Shown here: one piece after another, positions 1 to 5,059 of the stretch
Layout of the letters: each line of letters opens with the position of its first letter
Position numbering within the stretch: the stretch's first letter is position 1
NCBI RefSeq assembly: GCF_934668725.1
Contig: NZ_CAKUOF010000037.1
Span: 1-5,059 of the forward strand
Source: an uncultured Dysgonomonas sp.
Lineage (GTDB): Bacteria; Bacteroidota; Bacteroidia; Bacteroidales; Dysgonomonadaceae
Length of the DNA stretch: 5,059 bases
Direction: 5' to 3'
The notes under the pieces: model-generated
What the model was told of the DNA's origin: nothing
Database searches by the model: none
The model's input: only the letters and a program-made list of their open reading frames with translations
Program-made: the position numbers and the translations under genes

Positions 1-35
1 CGTGTAACTTTTGTCACTTTTGTCACCTTTTTGCA
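1..35. repeat. Short tandem 9-bp repeat at the left edge
   Basis: The unit CTTTTGTCA occurs twice without a gap (8-16 and 17-25), followed by a degenerate third copy (CCTTTTTGCAA, 26-36). A similar element, GTAACCTTTTTGTCA, recurs at 77-91 and matches the first unit with its GTAAC lead-in (4-16) apart from one or two inserted bases. The 9-bp period is a multiple of three. On the + strand, bases 1-54 are open and read as a Val-Thr-Phe repeat ending at a TAA at 52-54. On the - strand the same stretch reads as a Gly/Ser-Asp-Lys repeat. It may therefore be the tail of a neighbouring gene cut by the window, or a non-coding repeat or binding-site cluster. The repeat itself is certain; its role is unknown. 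Confidence 0.6.
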
Positions 36-121
36 AGTAATTATCTACTTATAAACAACTTACAAAAATAAACAACGTAACCTTTTTGTCATCTCTTATT
101 CGTATTTTAATGTCGACTAAC

Positions 122-133
122 TGTTAATTAACA
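122..133. promoter_or_regulatory. 12-bp perfect palindrome, candidate operator upstream of the sulfatase gene
   Basis: TGTTAATTAACA is its own reverse complement and lies about 80 bp before the sulfatase start. It sits in the leader upstream of a possible promoter. A symmetric AT-rich site like this could bind a dimeric regulator, but short AT-rich palindromes also arise by chance in DNA of this composition, and no regulator gene is present in the window. Confidence 0.25.
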
Positions 134-153
134 CAAACAGTCATAGTGTTTCC

Positions 154-184
154 TTTATCATTTAATTTATTCTTATTATTTTAG
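154..184 (+). promoter_or_regulatory. Weak candidate Bacteroidota-type promoter for the sulfatase operon
   Basis: No exact match to the Bacteroidota housekeeping promoter (TTTG near -33, TAnnTTTG near -7) was found in the 215-base leader. The best near-match is TTTA at 154-157, a 19-base spacer, and TATTTTAG at 177-184, with one mismatch in each box. It would give a leader of roughly 25 nt before the ATG at 216. This is a suggestion only; in such AT-rich DNA similar matches are frequent. Confidence 0.2.
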
Positions 185-215
185 TATATCAATTAACCTA
201 AATACCTGATATTCC

Positions 216-1823
216 ATGACAAATTTCAAGAGGATTAGTTTAGTAATTATTCCAGCATCAGTACTCAGCCCATATAGTTATAGTCAAAAGAAACAGAATG
301 ATATACCTCAATCTCGTCCTAATATTATCCATATAATGACCGACGATCATTCTTTCCAAACTATCAGTGCATACGGGCATCCTATCTCTAAGTTAGCTCC
401 TACTCCTAATTTAGACCGATTGGCTAATGAGGGAATGTTATTTCAACAAGCCTTTGTAGAAAATTCATTATCTACTCCCAGCCGGGCATGCCTTATGACA
501 GGTTTATACAGCCATCAAAACGGACAACGCCAATTAGGAGCAGGTATAGATACAACCAAAACTTTCTTCTCGGAATTACTTACCCAAGCCGGATATCAAA
601 CGGGGGTTGTAGGCAAATGGCATATGCAATGCGAGCCAAAGGGGTTCAATTATTATTGTGTATTGAACGATCAGGGAGATTATTATAATCCGAGCTTCAA
701 GACCAGAGACTCTCATGGTAAATATGTGCGTGAGGAAGGTTATGCAACCAATCTTATTACAACTCACTCGATAGAGTTTCTCGAAAACAGGGATAAGAAC
801 AAACCTTTTGCTTTACTGGTACATCATAAAGCTCCGCACAGAAACTGGATGCCAGAGGCGAAATATTACGACTTGTACGAAGATATAGAATTCCCCAAAC
901 CCGAAACTTTCTATGATGATTACGAAAGCCGTTGTTCTGCTGCCCGTACTCAAGATATGACCATAGACAAGACCATGACATTTATTTATGATCTTAAGCT
1001 AAACGAATTGAAAGATACGGCTCCCTATAATACTGAATGGAGCGACGGAGGTTTGCAACAAGCGATGGATCAAATGACTCCTGCACAGCGCGAGGCTTGG
1101 GAGAATGCTTATCATCCTAAGAATATGGAATTTATCAACAGTAATCTATCTGGGGATGAACTGCTCAACTGGAAGTTTCAGCGTTATATGAAGGATTATC
1201 TTCGCTGTATAAAATCAATTGATGATGAAGTCGGGCGTTTGATTGATTATCTGGAAAAAGAAGGTTTAATGGATAATACTATTATAGTATATACTTCCGA
1301 TCAGGGTTTTTATATGGGAGAACATGGGTGGTTCGATAAACGTTTCATGTACGAAGAATCGTTCCGAACACCGCTTATCATACGCTACCCCAAAGCGATA
1401 AAAGCCGGAACGAAAACCGATGCTTTAGTTCAAAATATAGACTTTGCTCCTACTTACTTATCATTAGCAGGAATAGAAAAGCCGAGTGAGATGAGTGGTG
1501 TTTCTCTTGAAGGTCTTTTTAATGGAAAGACTCCTAAAGGTTGGAGAAAAGATTTATATTATCATTATTATGATTATCCTGCGATTCACAATGTACGTCG
1601 CCACGATGGGGTAAGGACAGACAGATATAAGCTGATTCACTTCTACGGTAAAGGAGAAATCGGTAATGATGAAGATATTAATTGTAACGAATTATTCGAT
1701 ATTAAAAATGATCCTACTGAATTACATAATTTGTATGGAAAAAAGGGATACGAAAAAATAACCGAAGAGCTACAAATCACACTTGATAACTATAGGAAGA
1801 AACTTAATGTAGATGAATTCTAA
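216..1823 (+). CDS. Exported serine-type S1 family sulfatase (possibly GlcNAc-6-O-sulfatase-like)
   Basis: This 535-residue protein hydrolyses sulfate esters, most likely on a glycan, in the periplasm or at the cell surface. A hydrophobic N-terminus (about residues 6-23, ending SYS before QKK) looks like a signal peptide. Asp43-Asp44 (TDDH) are metal ligands. The sulfatase signature reads S-T-P-S-R at residues 86-90, so Ser86 is the residue to be oxidised to formylglycine and Arg90 supports it. Lys134-x-His136 (GKWH), the His203-His204/His208 cluster, Asp362-Gln363 (SDQG) and Lys375 (FDKR) complete the active site. The C-terminus (about 445-535, from YYHYYDYPA through ELFDIKNDPTE) is DUF4976-like. 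Length is normal for the family. The SDQG and FDKRFMYEES signatures and the C-terminal block resemble the S1_11/mucin-desulfating group, but substrate is inferred. The ATG at 216 is the first in frame after the TGA at 207-209. No Shine-Dalgarno is seen. The maturase gene follows 65 bp downstream. Confidence 0.93.
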   Translation: MTNFKRISLVIIPASVLSPYSYSQKKQNDIPQSRPNIIHIMTDDHSFQTISAYGHPISKLAPTPNLDRLANEGMLFQQAFVENSLSTPSRACLMTGLYSHQNGQRQLGAGIDTTKTFFSELLTQAGYQTGVVGKWHMQCEPKGFNYYCVLNDQGDYYNPSFKTRDSHGKYVREEGYATNLITTHSIEFLENRDKNKPFALLVHHKAPHRNWMPEAKYYDLYEDIEFPKPETFYDDYESRCSAARTQDMTIDKTMTFIYDLKLNELKDTAPYNTEWSDGGLQQAMDQMTPAQREAWENAYHPKNMEFINSNLSGDELLNWKFQRYMKDYLRCIKSIDDEVGRLIDYLEKEGLMDNTIIVYTSDQGFYMGEHGWFDKRFMYEESFRTPLIIRYPKAIKAGTKTDALVQNIDFAPTYLSLAGIEKPSEMSGVSLEGLFNGKTPKGWRKDLYYHYYDYPAIHNVRRHDGVRTDRYKLIHFYGKGEIGNDEDINCNELFDIKNDPTELHNLYGKKGYEKITEELQITLDNYRKKLNVDEF

Positions 1824-1843
1824 GAGAGGCTGCAAACCTTTTT
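1823..1843 (+). terminator. Weak hairpin plus T-run after the sulfatase stop (possible attenuator)
   Basis: Immediately after the sulfatase stop, 1823-1829 can pair with 1837-1843 (seven pairs, two of them G-U) around a 7-nt loop. The 3' arm consists largely of the T-run at 1839-1843, so no separate U-tract follows it. If real it would be a leaky terminator that lowers expression of the maturase relative to the sulfatase. The stem is weak and could be fortuitous. Confidence 0.2.
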
Positions 1844-1888
1844 ATGTCATTCTACTGAAATAATATCACGATCTAAAAACTTGGCTAT

Positions 1889-3064
1889 ATGTCACCAAAA
1901 ACATATGCTCCTTTTGCAAAGCCTTTGTATGTAATGCTCAAACCAATAGGAGCTATTTGTAATTTAGGATGCACCTATTGTTATTATCTGGAGAAGAAAG
2001 AACTTTATCCGGATAAAGGCAATAAAACAATAATGAGCGATGATCTACTGGAAAAATTCGTTTCCCAATATATCGAGGCACAAACCATGCAACCTATACT
2101 GTTTACATGGCATGGTGGCGAACCTTTGATGCGTGACATTTCATTCTATAAGAAAGCATTGGAGTTGCAGCGTAAATATGCCAGAGGCAAACAGATAACA
2201 AATACTCTGCAAACCAATGGAACCTTGTTAAACGATAAGTGGTGTGAGTTTTTTAAAGAAAACAACTTTCTTATCGGTATATCTATTGATGGGACTAAAG
2301 CTTTTCATGATAAATACAGAACGACAAAGGATATGCGCCCTACTTTCGATCATGTTCTGCGGGGTATTAATCTCCTAAAGAAACATCAGGTAGAATACAA
2401 TATAATGGGAGTTGTAAATGATTTTAATGTTGATTATCCTCTTGAGTTCTATCAGTTTTTTAAAGATATCGATTCTCATTATATCCAATTCTCTCCGGCT
2501 GTAGAAAGAGACAGCAAAGGGAATGTTACTGAATGGAGTGTTACACCTGAAAAATGGGGTGATTTTCTCATTGCGATTTTCAACGAATGGGTAAAGAAAG
2601 ATGTCGGAACCTACTTCGTTCAATACTTCGATTCTGCCCTAGCCAATTGGGTTGGGCTAAATCCCGGAATTTGTATCTTTGCTAAGAATTGCGGGCATGC
2701 AGGAGTTATGGAATTTAATGGTGATGTGTACTCATGCGATCATTTCGTATACCCTCAATATAGGTTAGGCAACATAAAAGACAAGACTTTGACCGAAATG
2801 ATGTATTCGAAGCAACAGACAGATTTTGGATTGGCAAAGTCGGCATCATTGTCATCAAAATGCAAACAATGTGAATACCTATTTGCTTGTCGTGGGGAAT
2901 GTCCTAAAAACCGGATATCAAAAACCCAGTCAGGTGAAGAAATAAATTATCTATGTAATGGGTATTACAAGTTCTTTAAACATATAGCTCCCTACATGGA
3001 CTTCATGAAAAAAGAATTGGAAGCACAACGTCCTCCCAGTAATATCATGAAGGATTTTAAATAA
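1889..3064 (+). CDS. chuR: Anaerobic sulfatase-maturating enzyme (radical SAM, SPASM domain)
   Basis: This cytoplasmic enzyme uses S-adenosylmethionine and iron-sulfur clusters to oxidise the active-site Ser or Cys of sulfatases to C-alpha-formylglycine without oxygen. The radical SAM motif CxxxCxxC is Cys24, Cys28 and Cys31, followed by the SAM-binding GGEP at 76-79. The SPASM region holds Cys262, Cys268, Cys283, Cys325, Cys328, Cys334, Cys338 and Cys356. Their spacing equals that remembered for the crystallised Clostridium perfringens enzyme, so both auxiliary [4Fe-4S] clusters should be present. Asp284, directly after Cys283, matches the proposed catalytic base. At 391 residues it is full length. 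The ATG at 1889 is the first after an in-frame TAA (1874-1876) and gives the usual TYAPFAKPLYVMLKP start. Its likely substrate is the serine-type sulfatase just upstream, though one such enzyme may serve several sulfatases. The symbol chuR is the Bacteroides thetaiotaomicron name for this family; orthology is inferred. Confidence 0.95.
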   Translation: MSPKTYAPFAKPLYVMLKPIGAICNLGCTYCYYLEKKELYPDKGNKTIMSDDLLEKFVSQYIEAQTMQPILFTWHGGEPLMRDISFYKKALELQRKYARGKQITNTLQTNGTLLNDKWCEFFKENNFLIGISIDGTKAFHDKYRTTKDMRPTFDHVLRGINLLKKHQVEYNIMGVVNDFNVDYPLEFYQFFKDIDSHYIQFSPAVERDSKGNVTEWSVTPEKWGDFLIAIFNEWVKKDVGTYFVQYFDSALANWVGLNPGICIFAKNCGHAGVMEFNGDVYSCDHFVYPQYRLGNIKDKTLTEMMYSKQQTDFGLAKSASLSSKCKQCEYLFACRGECPKNRISKTQSGEEINYLCNGYYKFFKHIAPYMDFMKKELEAQRPPSNIMKDFK

Positions 3065-3072
3065 TTGTTATA

Positions 3073-3840
3073 ATGAGATTTTTATGTACACTTTTGTTAC
3101 TTTTATCTTATACTGCAATATTTGCACAAGAATACCCTGATGGAGTAAAAAAGTTAATCAATGCTTATCCTGATTTTGAGATAAAATACAATGGCAAATA
3201 CATTACCTTAAAAGATGGACAACAATTTGTATATGATGACAAAATAATAAAATCGGGGGAAGAACTTTTGAATAAGCCATCTATCTCTGATATGCTTAAA
3301 CCAAACTATCCACAAAGATACAAAGGCTATATACCTCCTAAAAACAGTGATCCGGGAAGAGTTAGAAATGAAGCATTTATGAAAGCCATGTATGGTAAAG
3401 ATTCTAAAGAGGTACAAAGTAATTTAGCAACAATAACATGGTGTCCCAACTTAGTAGGCAGCAGAATAAGGATTACTAAGGTCAATAATGTTCATCTACA
3501 ACTACAAAAAGTCTCCGCAGAGTTGGATAAGCATCCCGAATTACAAAAGTATTTACAGGGAGCTACGACTTTCAATTGGCGAATTATAAAAGGGACAAAC
3601 AGGTTAAGTACACATAGTTTTGGTACATCTATAGATCTTAATGTAAAGTATTCAAATTACTGGCAATGGGATTGCAGATGCACAGATGAAAGTCATGATT
3701 TAAAGTATAAGAATCAAATACCTCAATTAATTGTAGATATTTTCGAAAAATATGGGTTTATTTGGGGTGGTAAGTGGTACCATTATGACACCATGCATTT
3801 TGAATACAGACCTGAATTATTAAATCCAGGTCTGTTATAG
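3073..3840 (+). CDS. Secreted M15 family zinc metallopeptidase (peptidoglycan peptide hydrolase)
   Basis: This 255-residue protein is probably a periplasmic peptidase cutting peptidoglycan stem peptides, as a D,D-carboxypeptidase or L-Ala-D-Glu endopeptidase-type enzyme. It starts with a clear signal peptide (residues 1-18, LLLLLSYTAIFA, cleavage before Gln19). The zinc site is visible: His181 and Asp188 in S-T-H-S-F-G-T-S-I-D (179-188), and His242 in D-T-M-H-F-E (239-243). Asp239, three residues before the last His, is at the catalytic acid/base position seen in M15B/C enzymes. The approximately 150 residues before the zinc motif, including DPGRVRNEAFMKAMYG (93-108), belong to a recognisable subgroup of exported M15 proteins, so it is not truncated. 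The gene begins 8 bp after the maturase stop, so the two are probably co-transcribed and perhaps translationally coupled; there is no Shine-Dalgarno. Cys201 and Cys203 flank an Arg near the active site; their role is unknown. The exact bond cleaved cannot be told from sequence. Confidence 0.88.
   Translation: MRFLCTLLLLLSYTAIFAQEYPDGVKKLINAYPDFEIKYNGKYITLKDGQQFVYDDKIIKSGEELLNKPSISDMLKPNYPQRYKGYIPPKNSDPGRVRNEAFMKAMYGKDSKEVQSNLATITWCPNLVGSRIRITKVNNVHLQLQKVSAELDKHPELQKYLQGATTFNWRIIKGTNRLSTHSFGTSIDLNVKYSNYWQWDCRCTDESHDLKYKNQIPQLIVDIFEKYGFIWGGKWYHYDTMHFEYRPELLNPGLL
3806..3835. terminator. Perfect 9-bp inverted repeat at the 3' end of the peptidase gene, candidate shared terminator
   Basis: ACAGACCTG at 3806-3814 pairs exactly with CAGGTCTGT at 3827-3835 around a 12-nt loop. 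The hairpin lies inside the last codons of the M15 gene, ending 2 nt before the TAG stop at 3838-3840. On the other strand it begins about 14 nt after the GH18 stop. Neither side has a clean run of T directly after the stem, so it is not a textbook intrinsic terminator. It is the only strong hairpin between two convergent genes and may act on both, or protect the 3' ends of the messages. Confidence 0.4.
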
Positions 3841-3849
3841 TTTCCATTC

Positions 3850-4896
3850 TTATTTTGACATAACTGTATTATAAACTACTTTCCTTAGAGTTCCATCTGC
3901 ATCATCACAACTGTATTCCCAATACATGGCACCAAGCATCCCTTTCTTGAGAAGGTATTCACATTTTAGCTTTAGTGATCGTGCATCATCGTAAGAGTAA
4001 ACAAAATCTCCTTCGGCATCAACTAAATAAGGTACTTGTCCTAAAGAATCCCATTTTTCTGTGTACCCTTTAAGTGAAGGTATATCCTTATAGTCAACAA
4101 AGTCATTAATGCCTTTAATACCGTGCCCATAGAATGGCAATCCTAAAGTCAATTTATTTAAAGGCATTCCTGCCGTAACATGAGCATCAACCGATTCTTC
4201 AACAGAAAGACGTTTTGTATGTTCTGATCGTGATAAAGGTGCATTATGATAAGGAGGACGACCCATATCATAGGTCATTATATTAACGAAATCTATGTAT
4301 TTATCAATTGCTTTAAAGTCATAATATTGAGCAGAATAAGCACTGGCCAAAGTCAACAACTTATCTTCACCTATAACCTCACGGATTTCTTTCATCAAGG
4401 AAGTAAAATTCTCTGTATCATTTGGTGATGAAGAAATATCGGCAGCACTACTTGTTGGGTATTCCCAATCAAGATCGACTCCATCTAAATTAAATTGATC
4501 AATTACTCTTTTGCAATCATTCACAAAGGATCTACGAAGAAGTGTATCGGCTGCCATTTCACTGAATCGTCCACTTCCCCATCCTCCAATAGAAAGTAAG
4601 ACCTTTAGGTTAGGATGCTCTTTCTTAAGAGCTGAAATTGCTTTTAAACGATCTTCATTCTGTATAACAATACTATTAAAAGAGTCTGATACATGGCCAA
4701 AAGCATAATTAATGTGAGTCACTAGGTTAGGATCCGGCATAATATCACTCGAAGCAGTGACATAGGCCAAAACTATAGGAGTTTCGCCTAATCGAGTGAT
4801 AGCTTGTGATGAATCATTCTTTTCTGCAGTAGACCTATTGCTACAAGAAAAGAAAGGAAATAAAATAACAACAAATAAAATAAGTAGATTTTTCAT
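3850..4896 (-). CDS. Glycoside hydrolase family 18 lipoprotein (chitinase-like)
   Basis: This 348-residue enzyme should hydrolyse beta-1,4 bonds next to GlcNAc, as in chitin, chito-oligosaccharides or related glycans, by substrate-assisted catalysis. The N-terminus is a lipoprotein-type signal (hydrophobic residues 4-16, then F-F-S-Cys18), so it is likely membrane-anchored. The family core is complete: SIGG at 102-105, the catalytic DxxDxDxE motif as D138-G-V-D141-L-D143-W-E145 with Glu145 as proton donor, M-T-Y-D at 207-210, GLPFYG at 252-257, and a Trp326 near the end (MYWEYS). The DLDWEYP form is typical of chitinases rather than of EndoF/H-type endoglycosidases. The stretch between GLPFYG and the last strand is short, so any chitinase insertion domain is reduced. 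No carbohydrate-binding module is present. The ATG at 4896 is the first after an in-frame TAG 15 nt upstream; no Shine-Dalgarno is seen. It converges on the M15 gene and is a separate transcription unit. Exact substrate is unknown. Confidence 0.92.
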   Translation of the reverse strand: MKNLLILFVVILFPFFSCSNRSTAEKNDSSQAITRLGETPIVLAYVTASSDIMPDPNLVTHINYAFGHVSDSFNSIVIQNEDRLKAISALKKEHPNLKVLLSIGGWGSGRFSEMAADTLLRRSFVNDCKRVIDQFNLDGVDLDWEYPTSSAADISSSPNDTENFTSLMKEIREVIGEDKLLTLASAYSAQYYDFKAIDKYIDFVNIMTYDMGRPPYHNAPLSRSEHTKRLSVEESVDAHVTAGMPLNKLTLGLPFYGHGIKGINDFVDYKDIPSLKGYTEKWDSLGQVPYLVDAEGDFVYSYDDARSLKLKCEYLLKKGMLGAMYWEYSCDDADGTLRKVVYNTVMSK

Positions 4897-4915
4897 AGTT
4901 AGGAATTTCTATATA

Positions 4916-4932
4916 ATTTGTAATATTTGTAA
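4916..4932. repeat. Direct repeat ATTTGTAA, period 9, in the GH18 leader
   Basis: ATTTGTAA occurs at 4916-4923 and again at 4925-4932, one base apart, 20-36 nt upstream of the GH18 start codon (TTACAAAT twice on the coding strand). It would fall in the 5' untranslated region or at the promoter, where a repeated site could bind a regulator or affect translation initiation. AT-rich leader sequence makes chance repetition possible. Confidence 0.4.
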
Positions 4933-4964
4933 CTAAAGTAAGAAAATAAATGCAAAAAGTCTAA
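4933..4964 (-). promoter_or_regulatory. Weak candidate promoter for the GH18 gene
   Basis: No exact Bacteroidota promoter match exists upstream of the GH18 gene. The nearest -7-like box is TACTTTAG (coding strand, 4940 to 4933), one mismatch from TAnnTTTG, with only a poor -33-like TTAG about 20 nt upstream. Its TTAG ending matches that of the near-match before the sulfatase gene. A promoter must lie somewhere in 4897-5043, because the gene appears to stand alone behind a terminator. Confidence 0.15.
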
Positions 4965-4989
4965 TTACAAGAACATTATCAAGATTCTG

Positions 4990-5018
4990 TATTGTTTCTA
5001 TTGTTGTTAGCTATTGTT
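4990..5018. repeat. Three copies of TATTGTT upstream of the GH18 gene
   Basis: TATTGTT occurs at 4990-4996, 4999-5005 and 5012-5018; the last two extend to CTATTGTT, 13 bp apart. The units are in the same orientation, about 95-125 nt upstream of the GH18 start. They could be regulator sites or simple low-complexity drift. Confidence 0.35.
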
Positions 5019-5043
5019 AGTTTGTTGAGTGTATATCTATAAT

Positions 5044-5059
5044 AAAACAGCCTCAGAGT
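5044..5059 (-). terminator. Half of a terminator cut by the right window edge
   Basis: Read on the - strand from the edge, ACTCTGAGGCTG runs into TTTTATT, which looks like the 3' arm and T-tract of an intrinsic terminator of the kind common in Bacteroidales. The matching 5' arm would lie beyond position 5059. This suggests that a leftward gene outside the window ends here, separating it from the GH18 gene. Confidence 0.35.

Noticed and set aside
77..105. ECF-sigma promoter (GTAACC at 77-82, CGTATT at 101-106, 18-bp spacer)
   Set aside because: The boxes are suggestive, but the distance to the sulfatase start is over 100 nt, the GTAACC box overlaps a copy of the left-edge repeat, and there is no sigma or anti-sigma gene in the window. 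Too weak to annotate.
271..305. Missing catalytic cysteine in the sulfatase, suggesting an inactive enzyme
   Set aside because: The signature has Ser86 in place of Cys, which is the normal serine-type form matured by the anaerobic enzyme encoded next door. All other active-site residues are present.
258..400. Possible CRISPR array or other spaced repeats in the window
   Set aside because: No repeat longer than about 9-12 bases recurs at regular spacing anywhere; the short repeats near the edges have no spacer-repeat structure.
757..981. Open frame of 74 codons on the - strand inside the sulfatase gene
   Set aside because: It lies wholly within a strongly supported gene, shows no recognisable motif, and has no start context of its own. 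The other short frames inside the four genes (for example 2375-2623 minus, 3208-3417 minus, 4246-4428 plus, 4511-4708 plus) were rejected for the same reason.
3601..3720. M15 gene as an inactive peptidase because of the unusual DTMHFE ending
   Set aside because: Asp three residues before the last zinc-binding His is normal for the M15B/C type, and the first His and the Asp zinc ligands are intact, so activity is expected.
1..5059. tRNA, rRNA, insertion sequence or integration site
   Set aside because: No tRNA-like TTCGANNC arm, transposase motif or terminal inverted repeat pair was seen, and the four genes and two short leaders account for the window.

Overview
The window reads as ordinary chromosomal DNA of an anaerobic Bacteroidota, probably of the order Bacteroidales. 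The evidence is the AT-rich sequence, the absence of Shine-Dalgarno-like sites before all four starts, a DUF4976-type tail on the sulfatase, and an oxygen-independent sulfatase-maturation enzyme next to a serine-type sulfatase. The genus cannot be fixed from this sequence; Dysgonomonas, Parabacteroides or Bacteroides relatives are guesses.

Layout: positions 1-215 hold no complete gene. They carry a short tandem 9-bp repeat at the left edge, a related element near 77-91, a 12-bp palindrome at 122-133, and presumably the promoter of the first transcription unit. Three genes then run rightward: an exported serine-type S1 sulfatase (216-1823), an anaerobic sulfatase-maturating radical SAM/SPASM enzyme (1889-3064), and, only 8 bp further on, an exported M15-family zinc peptidase (3073-3840). 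A GH18 chitinase-like lipoprotein (3850-4896) is encoded on the opposite strand and converges on the peptidase gene with 9 bp between the stop codons. A perfect 9-bp-stem hairpin overlaps the end of the peptidase gene. Positions 4897-5059 are the AT-rich leader of the GH18 gene, and the right edge looks like half of a terminator belonging to a neighbour outside the window.

How the genes work together: the radical SAM enzyme should convert Ser86 of the sulfatase to formylglycine in the cytoplasm before export. The sulfatase would then remove sulfate from a glycan in the periplasm or outside the cell. Its sequence looks most like the GlcNAc-6-O-sulfatase (mucin-desulfating) group, but substrate cannot be proved by eye. 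The GH18 enzyme acts on beta-1,4-linked GlcNAc chains, so both flanking hydrolases plausibly deal with GlcNAc-containing polymers, while the M15 enzyme points to peptidoglycan peptides. There is no SusC/SusD pair, regulator or mobile element in the window, so this is not a complete polysaccharide utilisation locus as seen here. I found no clear sign of a wholly new system. The most interesting point is the tight linkage of a cell-wall-type peptidase to a sulfatase/maturase pair.
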